From JBCFAY01 sp038562375 (GTDB lineage: Bacteria; Bacillota; Clostridia; Christensenellales; CAG-138): a stretch of 64,000 nt of DNA. Under the pieces are notes generated by a model. It was not told where the DNA came from. It worked only from the letters and a program-made list of their open reading frames with translations, and ran no database searches. Location of the stretch: NCBI GenBank assembly GCA_038562375.1, contig JBCFAY010000016.1:1-64000 (forward strand), given 5' to 3'. A program made the position numbers and the translations under genes. Positions 23,089-32,067 of the stretch are shown here, piece after piece (positions within the stretch are counted from its first letter, which is position 1; every line of letters starts with the position of its first letter).

Positions 23089-24867
23089 CTATTCGAGCGT
23101 AATCCCATAGATTTCGTTGAGCCTGGTGCCTACGACGATCGTGTTATTATATACGGCGGGTGAAGCTTCGATGTTGCCGCCAAGGTTGATCGTGTCGAGA
23201 AGCACTCCCGTCAGCCCGTCGAGCAGGAACATATCCCCCGCCTGATTGCACTGGATGATATATCCCTTGCCGGAAGCGTCGTAGATCGCCACAGGCGAGC
23301 TCCAGGGATAGTTTTCCATCGGAAAACTCCAGCGCTCCTCGTGGGTGTTTTTATCGATCGCCACAAGCACGCCGTCGTTTGTATTGGGATGGCGAGCGAT
23401 GGGCACGAAGATCAAATCCGCCAGGCCCTGCTCGCCCAGCGCAAGCGTGCCCTGCACGCCGCCGGACACATCGGCTACGGTCCTGCAGTCGTACTCGACT
23501 TTCCAGACGATCTCTCCGGTCACCGCGTCGATCTTCCAGATCGGTATGGTTGCGGTCGAGCTTACGGGAGCGCGCCAGCCCCCGTGGAAGGAAGTCGAGG
23601 TATAGATGTACGGATGATGGTCCGCGCCCTCGAGCGAGAGCACCGGGGTACAGTTCGTGTCGTCGAGCGTGTCCTGCATCCATTTGACCTCATAGGTATT
23701 CAGATCCAGGCAGAACATATTCCCGCCGTTGTCGGTAAATATCGCGCAGCCGCGCCAGACGACGGCGGAATCCTCGATGCCGAGCCAGTATGGGCTGCTC
23801 GAGCCGGTCGAACTGCGCTCCGTCTTGTAATGCCAGCGCACGACCTCCGACGGGCCGATCGAAAGCGTGCCCGCCGATTCGTCGTATTTGGTGTTGAGCT
23901 TCATCGTATAGAGCACGCCGTTTTCGCCGGGATAGATCAAAGTATCCGTCTCGGCGTCCACCAGAGCGGAGCTGTCGAAGAAGCTGATGTGGCCTTCCCT
24001 GAGCGCAAAATCGTCGCTGTTGCCGAAGGTGTAATCTACCTTCCCCGTCACGAGGTTGACGATAAAGCTCCGCGCGTACTGGCCGCCGCCCGTGGAGGTA
24101 TGATCCCCCGCGCCGACATACATCAGGGGAATGCCCCTCGGATCGAGCGCGCCCGCGCCCTTGAACGGGAATCCGACATTGATCGGATCGCGCGTCTTTT
24201 CGCCGGTATCAAGATCGAGGAAGTAGATATGCCCGTCCATCGTGGCGTAGATCACCTCGACGAGCCCTTCCTTGTTCTTTGCAGAGTCGTACATGTTCAT
24301 GATCTGCTTGGTCGCGTCCGGCCATTTGACGATCAGCGGCTGGCCTGTCCAGCCGCTGCCCGTCCACGAGCCTTCGCCCGTGCGCTTGGGCAGGCTGCCC
24401 GTCTTAACCGTCCACGGCTCGGTATCGAACTTTTTTTCCGAGAGCTTCGCCACGCCATAGAACGCGGAGGAGCGGAAGTTGTTGCCGCGGAAGCCGATGA
24501 TCCCCTCGAGCTTTGTATAGTTTACGCCCTCGAGGAAATCGATCGGATCGGGGCGTGTATACGAATCGACTTGCTCGCCGTCCACCGATAGTCCGGTGGT
24601 AAGCCCGAACGCCTGCGGCGAGGTGTCCTCGGAAATCGAAGTCGGCGAGAACGCGGGAACCGGAGTCGGGGTGGGAACCGGCGTCGGGCCTTCGGTCGTT
24701 CCGGGCTGATTGGGCCGCCCGGAAGTTATAGGATTGTCATCGTTGGGTGCGATCTGGTCGCGGAAAAGCAAAAAGCCCAGCACGACTGCCGCGAGAAGCA
24801 GCAGGAGCAGCACATAAAAGCGCAATCCCGGCCTGCGTCTGCGTCTTCTTCTTTTGAGCTGTGACAT
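23089..24867 (-). CDS. Membrane-anchored PQQ-type beta-propeller protein
   Basis: 592 residues. A strongly basic head (KRRRRRRRPG) precedes a single membrane segment (about 16-35, FYVLLLLLLAAVVLGFLLF), then a Pro/Thr linker (TPVPTPTPVPAF) and a large extracellular domain of WD/PQQ-like blades, for example GHIYFLDLDTGEK, NGGNMFCLDLNTYEVKW, PIWKIDAVTGEIVWKVEYD, GVLVAIDKNTHEERW, AGDMFLLDGLTGVLLDTI. It resembles BamB-like or PQQ-binding-like proteins; ligand and role are unknown. Confidence 0.8.
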   Translation of the reverse strand: MSQLKRRRRRRRPGLRFYVLLLLLLAAVVLGFLLFRDQIAPNDDNPITSGRPNQPGTTEGPTPVPTPTPVPAFSPTSISEDTSPQAFGLTTGLSVDGEQVDSYTRPDPIDFLEGVNYTKLEGIIGFRGNNFRSSAFYGVAKLSEKKFDTEPWTVKTGSLPKRTGEGSWTGSGWTGQPLIVKWPDATKQIMNMYDSAKNKEGLVEVIYATMDGHIYFLDLDTGEKTRDPINVGFPFKGAGALDPRGIPLMYVGAGDHTSTGGGQYARSFIVNLVTGKVDYTFGNSDDFALREGHISFFDSSALVDAETDTLIYPGENGVLYTMKLNTKYDESAGTLSIGPSEVVRWHYKTERSSTGSSSPYWLGIEDSAVVWRGCAIFTDNGGNMFCLDLNTYEVKWMQDTLDDTNCTPVLSLEGADHHPYIYTSTSFHGGWRAPVSSTATIPIWKIDAVTGEIVWKVEYDCRTVADVSGGVQGTLALGEQGLADLIFVPIARHPNTNDGVLVAIDKNTHEERWSFPMENYPWSSPVAIYDASGKGYIIQCNQAGDMFLLDGLTGVLLDTINLGGNIEASPAVYNNTIVVGTRLNEIYGITLE

Positions 24868-24898
24868 GGATCAATACCTCGCAATTTTCTAGGAATGA

Positions 24899-26083
24899 TT
24901 ATAACGCTTTGGGGGCGGGTTTCTCAAGCATTCGCATCAACGCCGCGCTCAATGCCGCGCCGCCTAGGAATATCAGCGGCGCAATCAGCATCGCCATTTG
25001 GAGCGAATGCGCTCTGGCCACGGCGCCCTCCAGGGGGGGAACCACCGCACGCGCGATATTTATCATGATGGACATCACCGTCACCGGCAGCGAAGAGATC
25101 CTCGCAAAACGCCGCCCGCCCTCATGGAAGGTGAGCGGGACGCCGGGTCCCACGCCGAATCCCGCGAGAATGCTCGCGATGAACATCATCAGGCCGTTCT
25201 GAAGCAGTATCCCAGCCGCCAGCGAACCGGCGCTCAGAAGGAAGCAAACTAGCAGGGTCTTCAGCGCCGAAAGCTTCAATTTCGGATACAAGAAGCGCGC
25301 GATCACCGACGTCAGCCAGAACAGCGTAAGCGCGAGCGCCGCAAGATCCGCCCTGTTTAGATCCATGGACATATAGCGCACGATATAATAGACATATCCG
25401 TATTGGCCGCCCATATTCACAAACATCATCAGAATAAACAGGATGTTCGCCTTGTCGCCCAAATATTCGCGAAGGTCGGCTCCGGTAATCCGCTGCGTCG
25501 AATGGGCCACAGCCTCTGTCTTGGCGTTGCGCGCGAGGAATACGGAAACCGCCATCTGTAAAACGCAGACGGCAAGAAACCCGCTGTAGATAAAATAGAC
25601 CGTTCTCCACGTATGCCCGTTCAGAATCCATTGGATGAGTATGGGCGAAACAAGGCTGCCGATGGCGAAACAACCGTGCAGCATGGACATATATTTGGCG
25701 CTGTCCTTCCCCTGAAGATCGATGATGAGCGAGCTCGAATACGAGTCCATGAAGCCAAGGCCCATTCCGTTAAAGGCATAGGCGATCAAAGCCGCTCCGA
25801 AGGTTTTTGCGGAACCGATCGCAAAAAGCGCGATGGTCATCATCGTCATCGCAAAGATCAGCATCGTCGTCTTCTTTTTTACGCGGCCAACGAGAAAAAA
25901 AATCGACAGCAGCGCCGCCATGGCGCCGACGCTGTTGAACGTGCCGAAATATCCCTGCTGTGCACCCACGAGCGAAAACTCGCTCACAAGGTCCGAAAGC
26001 ACCATCGAGATGATGCCCACGGACATGGACATGCCGAGCATCATCAGCAGTACGGATATGACAACCCTTTTGTTTGCCTTCAT
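24899..26083 (-). CDS. MFS transporter
   Basis: 394 residues with about 12 membrane segments. The N-terminus RVVISVLLMMLGMSMSVGII begins segment 1; the segment-2/3 loop is VGRVKKKTT, and the middle loop is near residue 190. FNGMGLGFMDSYSSSLIIDL is typical of the sugar/drug MFS groups. Substrate unknown. Divergent from the unknown membrane protein gene. Confidence 0.85.
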   Translation of the reverse strand: MKANKRVVISVLLMMLGMSMSVGIISMVLSDLVSEFSLVGAQQGYFGTFNSVGAMAALLSIFFLVGRVKKKTTMLIFAMTMMTIALFAIGSAKTFGAALIAYAFNGMGLGFMDSYSSSLIIDLQGKDSAKYMSMLHGCFAIGSLVSPILIQWILNGHTWRTVYFIYSGFLAVCVLQMAVSVFLARNAKTEAVAHSTQRITGADLREYLGDKANILFILMMFVNMGGQYGYVYYIVRYMSMDLNRADLAALALTLFWLTSVIARFLYPKLKLSALKTLLVCFLLSAGSLAAGILLQNGLMMFIASILAGFGVGPGVPLTFHEGGRRFARISSLPVTVMSIMINIARAVVPPLEGAVARAHSLQMAMLIAPLIFLGGAALSAALMRMLEKPAPKAL

Positions 26084-26168
26084 TCTTCCTCTTCTTTCCG
26101 AGCATGGCCGATTCTGCCGGAAGGAATACTATGGGCAGATCGGAATCCATCTTAAGAAATGGTGCAAA

Positions 26169-26936
26169 ATGCTGTATTATTACGTTCCGTTCGCATACTG
26201 GTTCGCGACGCGCCTGCCGCAAAAGCAGCAGCGGCTGGATTTTTGGGGCCTTTTCTTGCTGCCCCAGGCGTTCGTTTGCCTTTCGCGCGGACAATACTTG
26301 GCGCTTGTACCCGCGCTGATCGTCATCGGATGCGTGCTGGAAATCAGCTTTCTAAAAAAAGATGTTTATCTCGACAAAACGCTCCCGTCGGAATCCACGG
26401 CCCCGCTTGAGTTGATCCGCGGTCATGCGCGCCCCCTGATGCTCTGGCGCGCCGCGCTGATCCTGGGATCGGGTCTGGCGCTAAAGCAACAGGAAGGGGC
26501 GCGGCTGTTCTTCAATCCGTTCCTCGTGTGCCTGTTTTTCTGCTGCGTGATACTCGCGTTCCACAACAGCGCAAGAGGCCGGTGGAAACTGCTTACGGGA
26601 ACGCTGCAAAACGGGATCACGTTTACCCTGCTGCCCATGCTGTTTTTGCCCGATCCGCTCGCCTGCATACTGGCCTTTATACTGTGCAATACGATCCCGA
26701 CGCTCGCGTTTTCCCTTTTTAAGCTCAATGCGGGGGCGCGACTGCCCGACGTCATACTCGCGGCGCCCACGCGTTTTCTTCTTCGGTATTATTCGACGCT
26801 TCTGGTAACAGCGTTTCTGCTTTCCGCGTTTTTGCCCCAGTATACGGCGTATTTTCTGCCGATCACTTCGTGGTATCTGCTTTACTACCTCGGCGTCTCC
26901 CTTTACAACCTCACGGGCGCGCTGCGAAGGGAATAG
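26169..26936 (+). CDS. Polytopic membrane protein of unknown function
   Basis: 255 residues with about seven or eight hydrophobic segments, e.g. LALVPALIVIGCVLEISFL, FLVCLFFCCVILAF, NGITFTLLPMLFLP, PLACILAFILCNTIPTLAF, YYSTLLVTAFLLSAFL, and WYLLYYLGVSLYNL. The N-terminus MLYYYVPFAYWFATRLPQKQ is followed by a cytosolic patch. No family is recognised. The start is uncertain: the ATG has no good ribosome site and the same frame is open upstream. Confidence 0.6.
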   Translation: MLYYYVPFAYWFATRLPQKQQRLDFWGLFLLPQAFVCLSRGQYLALVPALIVIGCVLEISFLKKDVYLDKTLPSESTAPLELIRGHARPLMLWRAALILGSGLALKQQEGARLFFNPFLVCLFFCCVILAFHNSARGRWKLLTGTLQNGITFTLLPMLFLPDPLACILAFILCNTIPTLAFSLFKLNAGARLPDVILAAPTRFLLRYYSTLLVTAFLLSAFLPQYTAYFLPITSWYLLYYLGVSLYNLTGALRRE

Positions 26937-26956
26937 GCGCCGGACACGCCGGCGCC
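26936..26956. terminator. Hairpin between convergent membrane-protein and oxidoreductase genes
   Basis: GGCGCCGG-ACACG-CCGGCGCC, an 8-bp perfect GC stem without a clear U-run, located between convergent stops. Confidence 0.5.
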
Positions 26957-26969
26957 AGAAGTTGCGTTG

Positions 26970-27506
26970 TTATGCGATGGCTTCCTCGCCCCGTTTTAAT
27001 GCTTCCCTGTTCAAAGGAATCAGATGCGCCTTATTCTCGCCGAGCTTTTTCAGGAGCGCCGTAAGCACGCTTTCGATGTCCACGCATTTGGCTTTGGCGA
27101 TATACGCGCCGAGCATCACCATGTTCGCAACCTTGGCGTTGCCGAGCGATTCCGCGATCTCATTGCAGGGCACATAATAGGTTTCGATATCCGTGCGCTT
27201 CGACTTTTGGTCGATGATCGAGCTGTTGATGAACAACATGCCTCCGGGCTGAACGTTCTTCTCAAACTTCTCGAGCGACGGCCGGTTCATCGCGATCACG
27301 GCTGTCGCGGAGGTGACGACCGGGGATGCCACCGGCTCGTCCGAGATCACAACGGAGCAGTTCGCCGTTCCGCCGCGCATCTCGGGACCGTAGGAAGGCA
27401 GCCACGATACCTCTTTGCCCTCGAGCATCCCGGCATACGAGAGCAGCTGCCCCATCAAGAGCACGCCCTGTCCGCCGAAGCCCGCGAAAATATTCTGTTC
27501 CAGCAT
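26970..27506 (-). CDS. 2-oxoacid:ferredoxin oxidoreductase, gamma subunit
   Basis: 178 residues: IFAGFGGQGVLLMGQLLSYA and VSWLPSYGPEMRGGTANCSV identify the gamma (KorC/VorC-type) subunit. It completes the four-subunit enzyme that oxidatively decarboxylates a branched-chain 2-oxoacid or 2-oxoglutarate to an acyl-CoA while reducing ferredoxin. It starts three bases after the beta-subunit stop and is the last gene of the operon. Confidence 0.92.
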   Translation of the reverse strand: MLEQNIFAGFGGQGVLLMGQLLSYAGMLEGKEVSWLPSYGPEMRGGTANCSVVISDEPVASPVVTSATAVIAMNRPSLEKFEKNVQPGGMLFINSSIIDQKSKRTDIETYYVPCNEIAESLGNAKVANMVMLGAYIAKAKCVDIESVLTALLKKLGENKAHLIPLNREALKRGEEAIA

Positions 27507-27509
27507 CCC

Positions 27510-28244
27510 TCAGACCTCCTTCTTCACACCCAGCGGATAGTATGGAATCATGTTCTCCTCGAGCCATTCCATCGCTTCCACAGGGTTCTTGCCCCAGTTG
27601 GTCGGGCAGGTGGAAAGCACCTCTACCATCGAAAAGCCCTTTTTGGCGATCTGCGCTTCGAACGCTTTCCTGATCGCCTTTTTGGCGCGGATGATATTGG
27701 CGTTGTTGTTGAGGGCCACGCGTTCGATGAACGCCGCGCCATCGATCGTCGCGAGCATTTCGCTCACGCGGATCGGGCTGCCGCAGTGATCCTTATCCCT
27801 TCCGTAAGGGGAAGTCGTCGTCTTCTGACCGACGAGCGTGGTCGGCGCCATCTGGCCGCCCGTCATCCCGTAGATCGCGTTGTTGATGAATATCGCCGTA
27901 ATCTTTTCCCCGCGATGCGCCGCCTGCACGATTTCGCCCGTGCCGATGGACGCGAGGTCCCCGTCTCCCTGATAGGTGAATACGACGCTGTCGGGGAGCG
28001 CGCGCTTGATGCCGGTCGCCACCGCGGGCGCACGGCCGTGCGCGGCCTGCTGCATGTCGATATTGAAATAGTTGTACGCGAACACCGCGCAGCCGACCGG
28101 CGCGATGCCGATCGCATGGTCGCCCACGCCCAGCTCTTCGAGCACTTCGGCCACAAGCCGATGCACGATGCCGTGCGTGCAGCCGGGGCAGTAATGCATC
28201 ACAGCATCCGTCAAAAGAGGGGTTTTCTTAAATACCGTCGTCAT
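27510..28244 (-). CDS. 2-oxoacid:ferredoxin oxidoreductase, beta subunit (TPP-binding)
   Basis: 244 residues with the zinc/cluster-associated opening YCPGCTHGIVHRLV, the TPP-binding GDGDLASIGTGEIVQA and NNAIYGMTGGQMAPTT, and a C-terminal VEVLSTCPTNWGKNP. The conserved CPGC and GDGD...N pattern is intact. Coupled with the alpha subunit gene four bases upstream. Confidence 0.94.
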   Translation of the reverse strand: MTTVFKKTPLLTDAVMHYCPGCTHGIVHRLVAEVLEELGVGDHAIGIAPVGCAVFAYNYFNIDMQQAAHGRAPAVATGIKRALPDSVVFTYQGDGDLASIGTGEIVQAAHRGEKITAIFINNAIYGMTGGQMAPTTLVGQKTTTSPYGRDKDHCGSPIRVSEMLATIDGAAFIERVALNNNANIIRAKKAIRKAFEAQIAKKGFSMVEVLSTCPTNWGKNPVEAMEWLEENMIPYYPLGVKKEV

Positions 28245-28247
28245 CTG

Positions 28248-29318
28248 TTACGCCCTCCTCATGTTCATGATCTTCTCGCAGATTTCCTCGGCCGTCGGAA
28301 CATAGCTGCCCGGCCTTCCAAGGAACTCCACGGGCTTCGCGCCGTTCACCGCGAGGCGGACATCCTCCACCATCTGCCCAGCGCTGATCTCAACCGCCAG
28401 CGCGGCCTTGACGCTCGGGCGCAGCACGGCGTCAAGCACGGCTTTCTCCGGGAACGGCCAGATCGTAATCGGCCGCACCAGTCCGACCTTAACGCCTTTC
28501 TTCTCGCAAAGAGCGATGGCGCTCTTGCAGATTCGGGCGATCGTGCCGTACGCGACGATGATAATCTCCGCGCCGTCGAGCTTGTACTCCTCGGCGCGAA
28601 CCTCGTTTTCGCGGATCGCCTTGTACCTTGACTGCAGGCGCTGGTTGAGCTCGTCGAGCGCCTCAAACTCGATGTATAGCGAATTGACCACCGCGCGCGG
28701 CCGTGCGCTTTTCGGCGACCAGCCGGTCGTCGCCCAGTCCTTGGGCGGCAGCTCGCGCTTTTTGGCGGTTTCAGGGAACTGCACCGGCTCCATCATCTGG
28801 CCGATGATGCCGTCTGCGATCATCATCACCGGCGTGCGGTATTGATCGGCAAGATCGAACGCATCCTGCATCAGGTCGATCGTTTCCTGTACGGACGCGG
28901 GGGCAAACGCGATCACATGATAATCGCCGTGGCCGCCGCCGCGGGTTGCCTGGAAATAGTCGCCCTGGGAAGCTTGGATCGAACCGAGCCCCGGGCCGCC
29001 GCGAACCACGTTGACGACCACGCAGGGAAGCTCCGCGCCCACGCAATAGGAAATACCCTCCATCTTCAGGCTGATGCCCGGGCTCGAAGAAGAAGTCATC
29101 ACGCGCGCGCCCGCTCCGGCTGCGCCGTACACCATATTGATCGCGGCGATTTCGCTTTCCGCCTGAAGGAAGCATCCGCCGACCTTGGGGAGCTTCGCCG
29201 CCATATATTCGGGAATATCGTTCTGCGGAGTGATCGGATACCCAAAAAAATACCGACATCCGGCGCGGATGGCAGCTTCAGCAATCGCTTCGCAGCCTTT
29301 CATCAATTGTTTTTCCAT
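28248..29318 (-). CDS. vorB: 2-oxoacid:ferredoxin oxidoreductase, alpha subunit (VorB/KorA type)
   Basis: 356 residues: KGCEAIAEAAIRAGCRYFFG and YPITPQNDIPEYMA mark domain I of the alpha subunit, followed by TSSSSPGISLKMEG, RGGPGLGSIQASQGDY and a C-terminal half with IVAYGTIARICKSA. This size and motif set matches VorB (3-methyl-2-oxobutanoate) proteins of Clostridia, although 2-oxoglutarate enzymes are close; substrate specificity is inference. Confidence 0.9.
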   Translation of the reverse strand: MEKQLMKGCEAIAEAAIRAGCRYFFGYPITPQNDIPEYMAAKLPKVGGCFLQAESEIAAINMVYGAAGAGARVMTSSSSPGISLKMEGISYCVGAELPCVVVNVVRGGPGLGSIQASQGDYFQATRGGGHGDYHVIAFAPASVQETIDLMQDAFDLADQYRTPVMMIADGIIGQMMEPVQFPETAKKRELPPKDWATTGWSPKSARPRAVVNSLYIEFEALDELNQRLQSRYKAIRENEVRAEEYKLDGAEIIIVAYGTIARICKSAIALCEKKGVKVGLVRPITIWPFPEKAVLDAVLRPSVKAALAVEISAGQMVEDVRLAVNGAKPVEFLGRPGSYVPTAEEICEKIMNMRRA

Positions 29319-29333
29319 GGTTGCAGTCCTTCC

Positions 29334-29540
29334 TTATTTCTCGATCTCAATGGCCATATCCGGACAGGTTCTGGCGCACGCCGCACAGGCGATGCACTCC
29401 TCCATGTTCACGACCTCCGCGGAATGGTACCCCTTGGAATTGAGGTTGCTCTTTGAGATCTGTACGATCTTCTTCGGGCACGCGCGCACGCAAAGCCCGC
29501 ATCCCTTGCAGCGCTCTTCGTCGATTATTACTACACCCAT
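29334..29540 (-). CDS. 2-oxoacid:ferredoxin oxidoreductase, delta subunit (2[4Fe-4S] ferredoxin)
   Basis: 68 residues with two CxxCxxCxxxCP motifs: CKGCGLCVRACP and CIACAACARTCP. It wires electrons from the beta subunit clusters to free ferredoxin. First gene of the delta-alpha-beta-gamma operon. Its promoter contains a large perfect palindrome. Confidence 0.94.
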   Translation of the reverse strand: MGVVIIDEERCKGCGLCVRACPKKIVQISKSNLNSKGYHSAEVVNMEECIACAACARTCPDMAIEIEK

Positions 29541-29576
29541 TGCCTAGCCTCGCCTTCGTAGAAAAATTAAAAACGT

Positions 29577-29613
29577 TAACAATGATTATATCATTGTTAT
29601 TTTATAAATACAA
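29577..29613 (-). promoter_or_regulatory. Promoter with palindromic operator for the oxidoreductase operon
   Basis: On the minus strand TTGTAT (29608-29613), a 17-base spacer and TATAAT (29585-29590). A perfect inverted repeat with 10-base arms (TAACAATGAT and ATCATTGTTA, 3-base centre, 29577-29599) covers the -10 box, so a dimeric repressor bound there would block transcription. The regulator is not identified; the half-site does not match Rex in orientation or spacing. Confidence 0.7.
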
Positions 29614-29629
29614 CTTTTCGGGTAGGCCG

Positions 29630-30346
29630 TCATATTCCCTTTTCCGTAAACGAATCCCAATCCCGGTGCATATATGTATTGATCTCAAAAGGCTCGCCGA
29701 TGTATTTCTCCTCCAGCTTGCGTTCGCGCGCCATCTGCAAAAACGCCCGCAAGGGTTGTGCGCGCCCGCAGGTATAGCGGACGGGGATATTGAGCCGCTC
29801 GGATACGGATTTGACGATATCATAGCCCTTGATGAGGTCTTCCGCGCTCGCGAGCACCGAGAGGTTCGCGTTGTTGACAAGGCCGGTGACGGCAAGCCGC
29901 GCCCGATAGCGGATACGCTCGTACAGATCCGTTACCATCTGCGGCTCCGCGGAAAACGGGCGGAACGGATTGATCACGAAGAGCACCTCGAGGCTGCCCT
30001 CGGGGAGCGCGTCAAAATCGCTTTTGTACTGCCCCAATACCGTCGCTCCGGCGGGATCCCCGCCCACGTCGAACACCACGAGTTCATGATCGTCCTGGAA
30101 CACGGAACGGATCTCGGGGGGCAAAGAAGGCACGTCGACCGTCGTGAGAGAAAAGTTCGGATGCAGCAGCTTTATCCCGGCGGCGGTCAGCTCCCGTTTG
30201 CGTTCCGCGCTGCGGAAGTAAGGATTGATCACATCGAGATCCACAAGCACCGCTTTATGGCGTTTCACTCCCTCAAAAACGAGGTTCAGCGCGATCTCGG
30301 TCTTCCCGCTGCCAAAATTCCCAATTAAAACCGCTACTTTTTTCAT
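29630..30346 (-). CDS. P-loop ATPase (SIMIBI/ParA-like)
   Basis: 238 residues. Walker A variant VLIGNFGSGKTEIALNL at the very N-terminus, VDLDVINPYFRS, Walker B-like VVFDVGGDPAGA and GLVNNANLSVLA. The start at 30346 behind GGGAGAA is used; the upstream ATG adds 14 residues. This ATPase is often a neighbour of 2-oxoacid:ferredoxin oxidoreductases in Clostridia and could serve in cluster or cofactor delivery, which is inference. Confidence 0.8.
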   Translation of the reverse strand: MKKVAVLIGNFGSGKTEIALNLVFEGVKRHKAVLVDLDVINPYFRSAERKRELTAAGIKLLHPNFSLTTVDVPSLPPEIRSVFQDDHELVVFDVGGDPAGATVLGQYKSDFDALPEGSLEVLFVINPFRPFSAEPQMVTDLYERIRYRARLAVTGLVNNANLSVLASAEDLIKGYDIVKSVSERLNIPVRYTCGRAQPLRAFLQMARERKLEEKYIGEPFEINTYMHRDWDSFTEKGI

Positions 30347-30401
30347 GCTTTTCTCCCAGCCGCGCCTGATGCGGCGCGAAATCCACATTTGTATTCTATA
30401 A

Positions 30402-30416
30402 CCCGCGCATTGCGGG
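30402..30416 (-). terminator. Short hairpin after the COG2509 gene
   Basis: CCCGC-GCATT-GCGGG, 14 bases past the stop of the flavoprotein gene, followed on the minus strand by TTATAG. It is a weak terminator at best. Confidence 0.4.
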
Positions 30417-30429
30417 ATTTTATATCAAC

Positions 30430-32031
30430 TCAATCGGGCCGATAGCGCGAGAGTATTTCCTCCGCCGCGCGCAACCCGTCCACCGCCGCGCTGACGATGC
30501 CGCCCGCGTAGCCCGCGCCCTCGCCGACCGGATACAGACCGCCCACCCGCGTCGCTTCCCCCGAAGGGCCGCGGAGGATGCGCACGGGTGAGCTTGTCCG
30601 GCTCTCGATCGCGGTGAGCACCGCGTCCTCATGATCAAAGCCCTTGAGCTGCCGCGCGAACGCGAGGATCCCGAAGCGTACGCCCTCGGCGATAAAATCG
30701 GGCAGACATCCGTAGAGGTCGGCGGCGCGAACGCCCGGGCGGTATGTTGGCTTGATCCCGCCGAAAGCTTTGGGCGCGCAGCGGCGGATAAAATCGCCCA
30801 CGCGCGATGCGGGAGCCCGATAATCTCCGCCGCCCGCGAAGAACGCGCGACGCTCGAGCTCCTCCTGAAATCGCATGCCGTCGAGCGCGCCGCGCCCGAA
30901 ATCCTCCGGGCCGACCGATACGACGATCGCCGCGTTCGCGTTGCGCCCGTCGCGCGCGTAATCGCTCATGCCGTTGGTCACGACCTGTTCGCTGCCCGAT
31001 GAGGAGGCGACCACCATGCCGCCCGGACACATGCAGAACGTATAGACTCCGCGCTCTTCCGCCTTCGCGCTCAGATGGTATTCCGCTGCGCCGAGGCGCG
31101 GATGCCCGGCGAGCTCGCCGAACTGCGCACGGTCGATCATACTCTGCTCGTGCTCGATGCGTACGCCCACCGCGAAAGCCTTGGGCGCAAGCTCAAGCCC
31201 GCTTCGATCGAGCATCCCGTAAGTATCCCTCGCGCCCTGACCCGTCGCCAGCACCAGTACCGAACAGGGCTGCTCGCTTACAATCCCTTGCCGAAGGAGC
31301 GTTACGCCGGAAAGGCTTCCATCCTTTTGGGAGATGCCCGTCAATGTCGTTGAAAACCGGATCTCGCCGCCAAGGCTCTCGATCCGGCGGCGCATATTCG
31401 CCACGACGACGCGCAGCCGATCGGTCCCGATGTGCGGCTTCGCCAGGATGCCTATCGATTCGGGGGCGCCGAATTCTATCAGCGTCCGGATAATCTCATG
31501 CGCGCGCGGATCCTTGATGCGGGTGGTGAGCTTTCCGTCCGAAAACGTCCCCGCCCCGCCCTCGCCGAACATCACGTTGCTCTCTACGTCGAGCGTGCCG
31601 CCCGCCCAAAAGCGTTCGACGTCCAATGCGCGCTCCTCTACGCTCTTGCCCCGCTCCACGACGATGGGCCGGTAGCCGTAGCGCGCGAGCGCATAAGCCG
31701 CAAACAGCCCGGCGGGGCCGAGCCCCGCCACTATGACCGGGCCGGGAAGGCGGCGTGTTCCGACGCAAAGCTCGCGTTTTTCATAGTCCTGCGCCTTGTG
31801 CACATTGGGAAGCTTTTTTTCAAGGACGCGCTTTTCGTCCTTTGGGGAAAGGGTTACCTGTACCGTGCAGAGGAAATGGATGTCGTTCTTCTTTCTCGCG
31901 TCCAGCGCGTTGCGTGAAAGAGTGCAAGACAATACCGCTTCCCGCGGCACTCCGAAGGCCGCCGCACACCGTGCGGCAAGGGACTCCGGATCCGACTGAA
32001 GCGGCATTTTCAGGTTACTGATACAAAGCAT
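30430..32031 (-). CDS. COG2509 family FAD-dependent dehydrogenase-like protein
   Basis: 533 residues. A small N-terminal domain (about 1-90, with SRNALDARKKNDIHF) precedes the FAD-binding core VIVAGLGPAGLFAAYALARY with VVERGKS, SNVMFGEGGAGTFSDGKL and GILAKPHIGTDRL. The C-terminal part has GIKPTYRPGVRAADL and GEGAGYAGGIVSAAVDGLRA. This conserved bacterial flavoprotein has no defined substrate. It follows cdaR with a gap of about 35 bases. Confidence 0.88.
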   Translation of the reverse strand: MLCISNLKMPLQSDPESLAARCAAAFGVPREAVLSCTLSRNALDARKKNDIHFLCTVQVTLSPKDEKRVLEKKLPNVHKAQDYEKRELCVGTRRLPGPVIVAGLGPAGLFAAYALARYGYRPIVVERGKSVEERALDVERFWAGGTLDVESNVMFGEGGAGTFSDGKLTTRIKDPRAHEIIRTLIEFGAPESIGILAKPHIGTDRLRVVVANMRRRIESLGGEIRFSTTLTGISQKDGSLSGVTLLRQGIVSEQPCSVLVLATGQGARDTYGMLDRSGLELAPKAFAVGVRIEHEQSMIDRAQFGELAGHPRLGAAEYHLSAKAEERGVYTFCMCPGGMVVASSSGSEQVVTNGMSDYARDGRNANAAIVVSVGPEDFGRGALDGMRFQEELERRAFFAGGGDYRAPASRVGDFIRRCAPKAFGGIKPTYRPGVRAADLYGCLPDFIAEGVRFGILAFARQLKGFDHEDAVLTAIESRTSSPVRILRGPSGEATRVGGLYPVGEGAGYAGGIVSAAVDGLRAAEEILSRYRPD

Positions 32032-32067
32032 AGTCTGTGGCTAACGTTCCTGACGGCGCAGATACCG

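Noticed and set aside
27024..28631. 535-codon open frame opposite the oxidoreductase subunits
   Set aside because: Same explanation: the minus strand holds unmistakable gamma, beta and alpha subunits.
29577..29599. Rex operator
   Set aside because: Rex sites read TTGT...ACAA; here the symmetry is AACAAT...ATTGTT with a different spacing.
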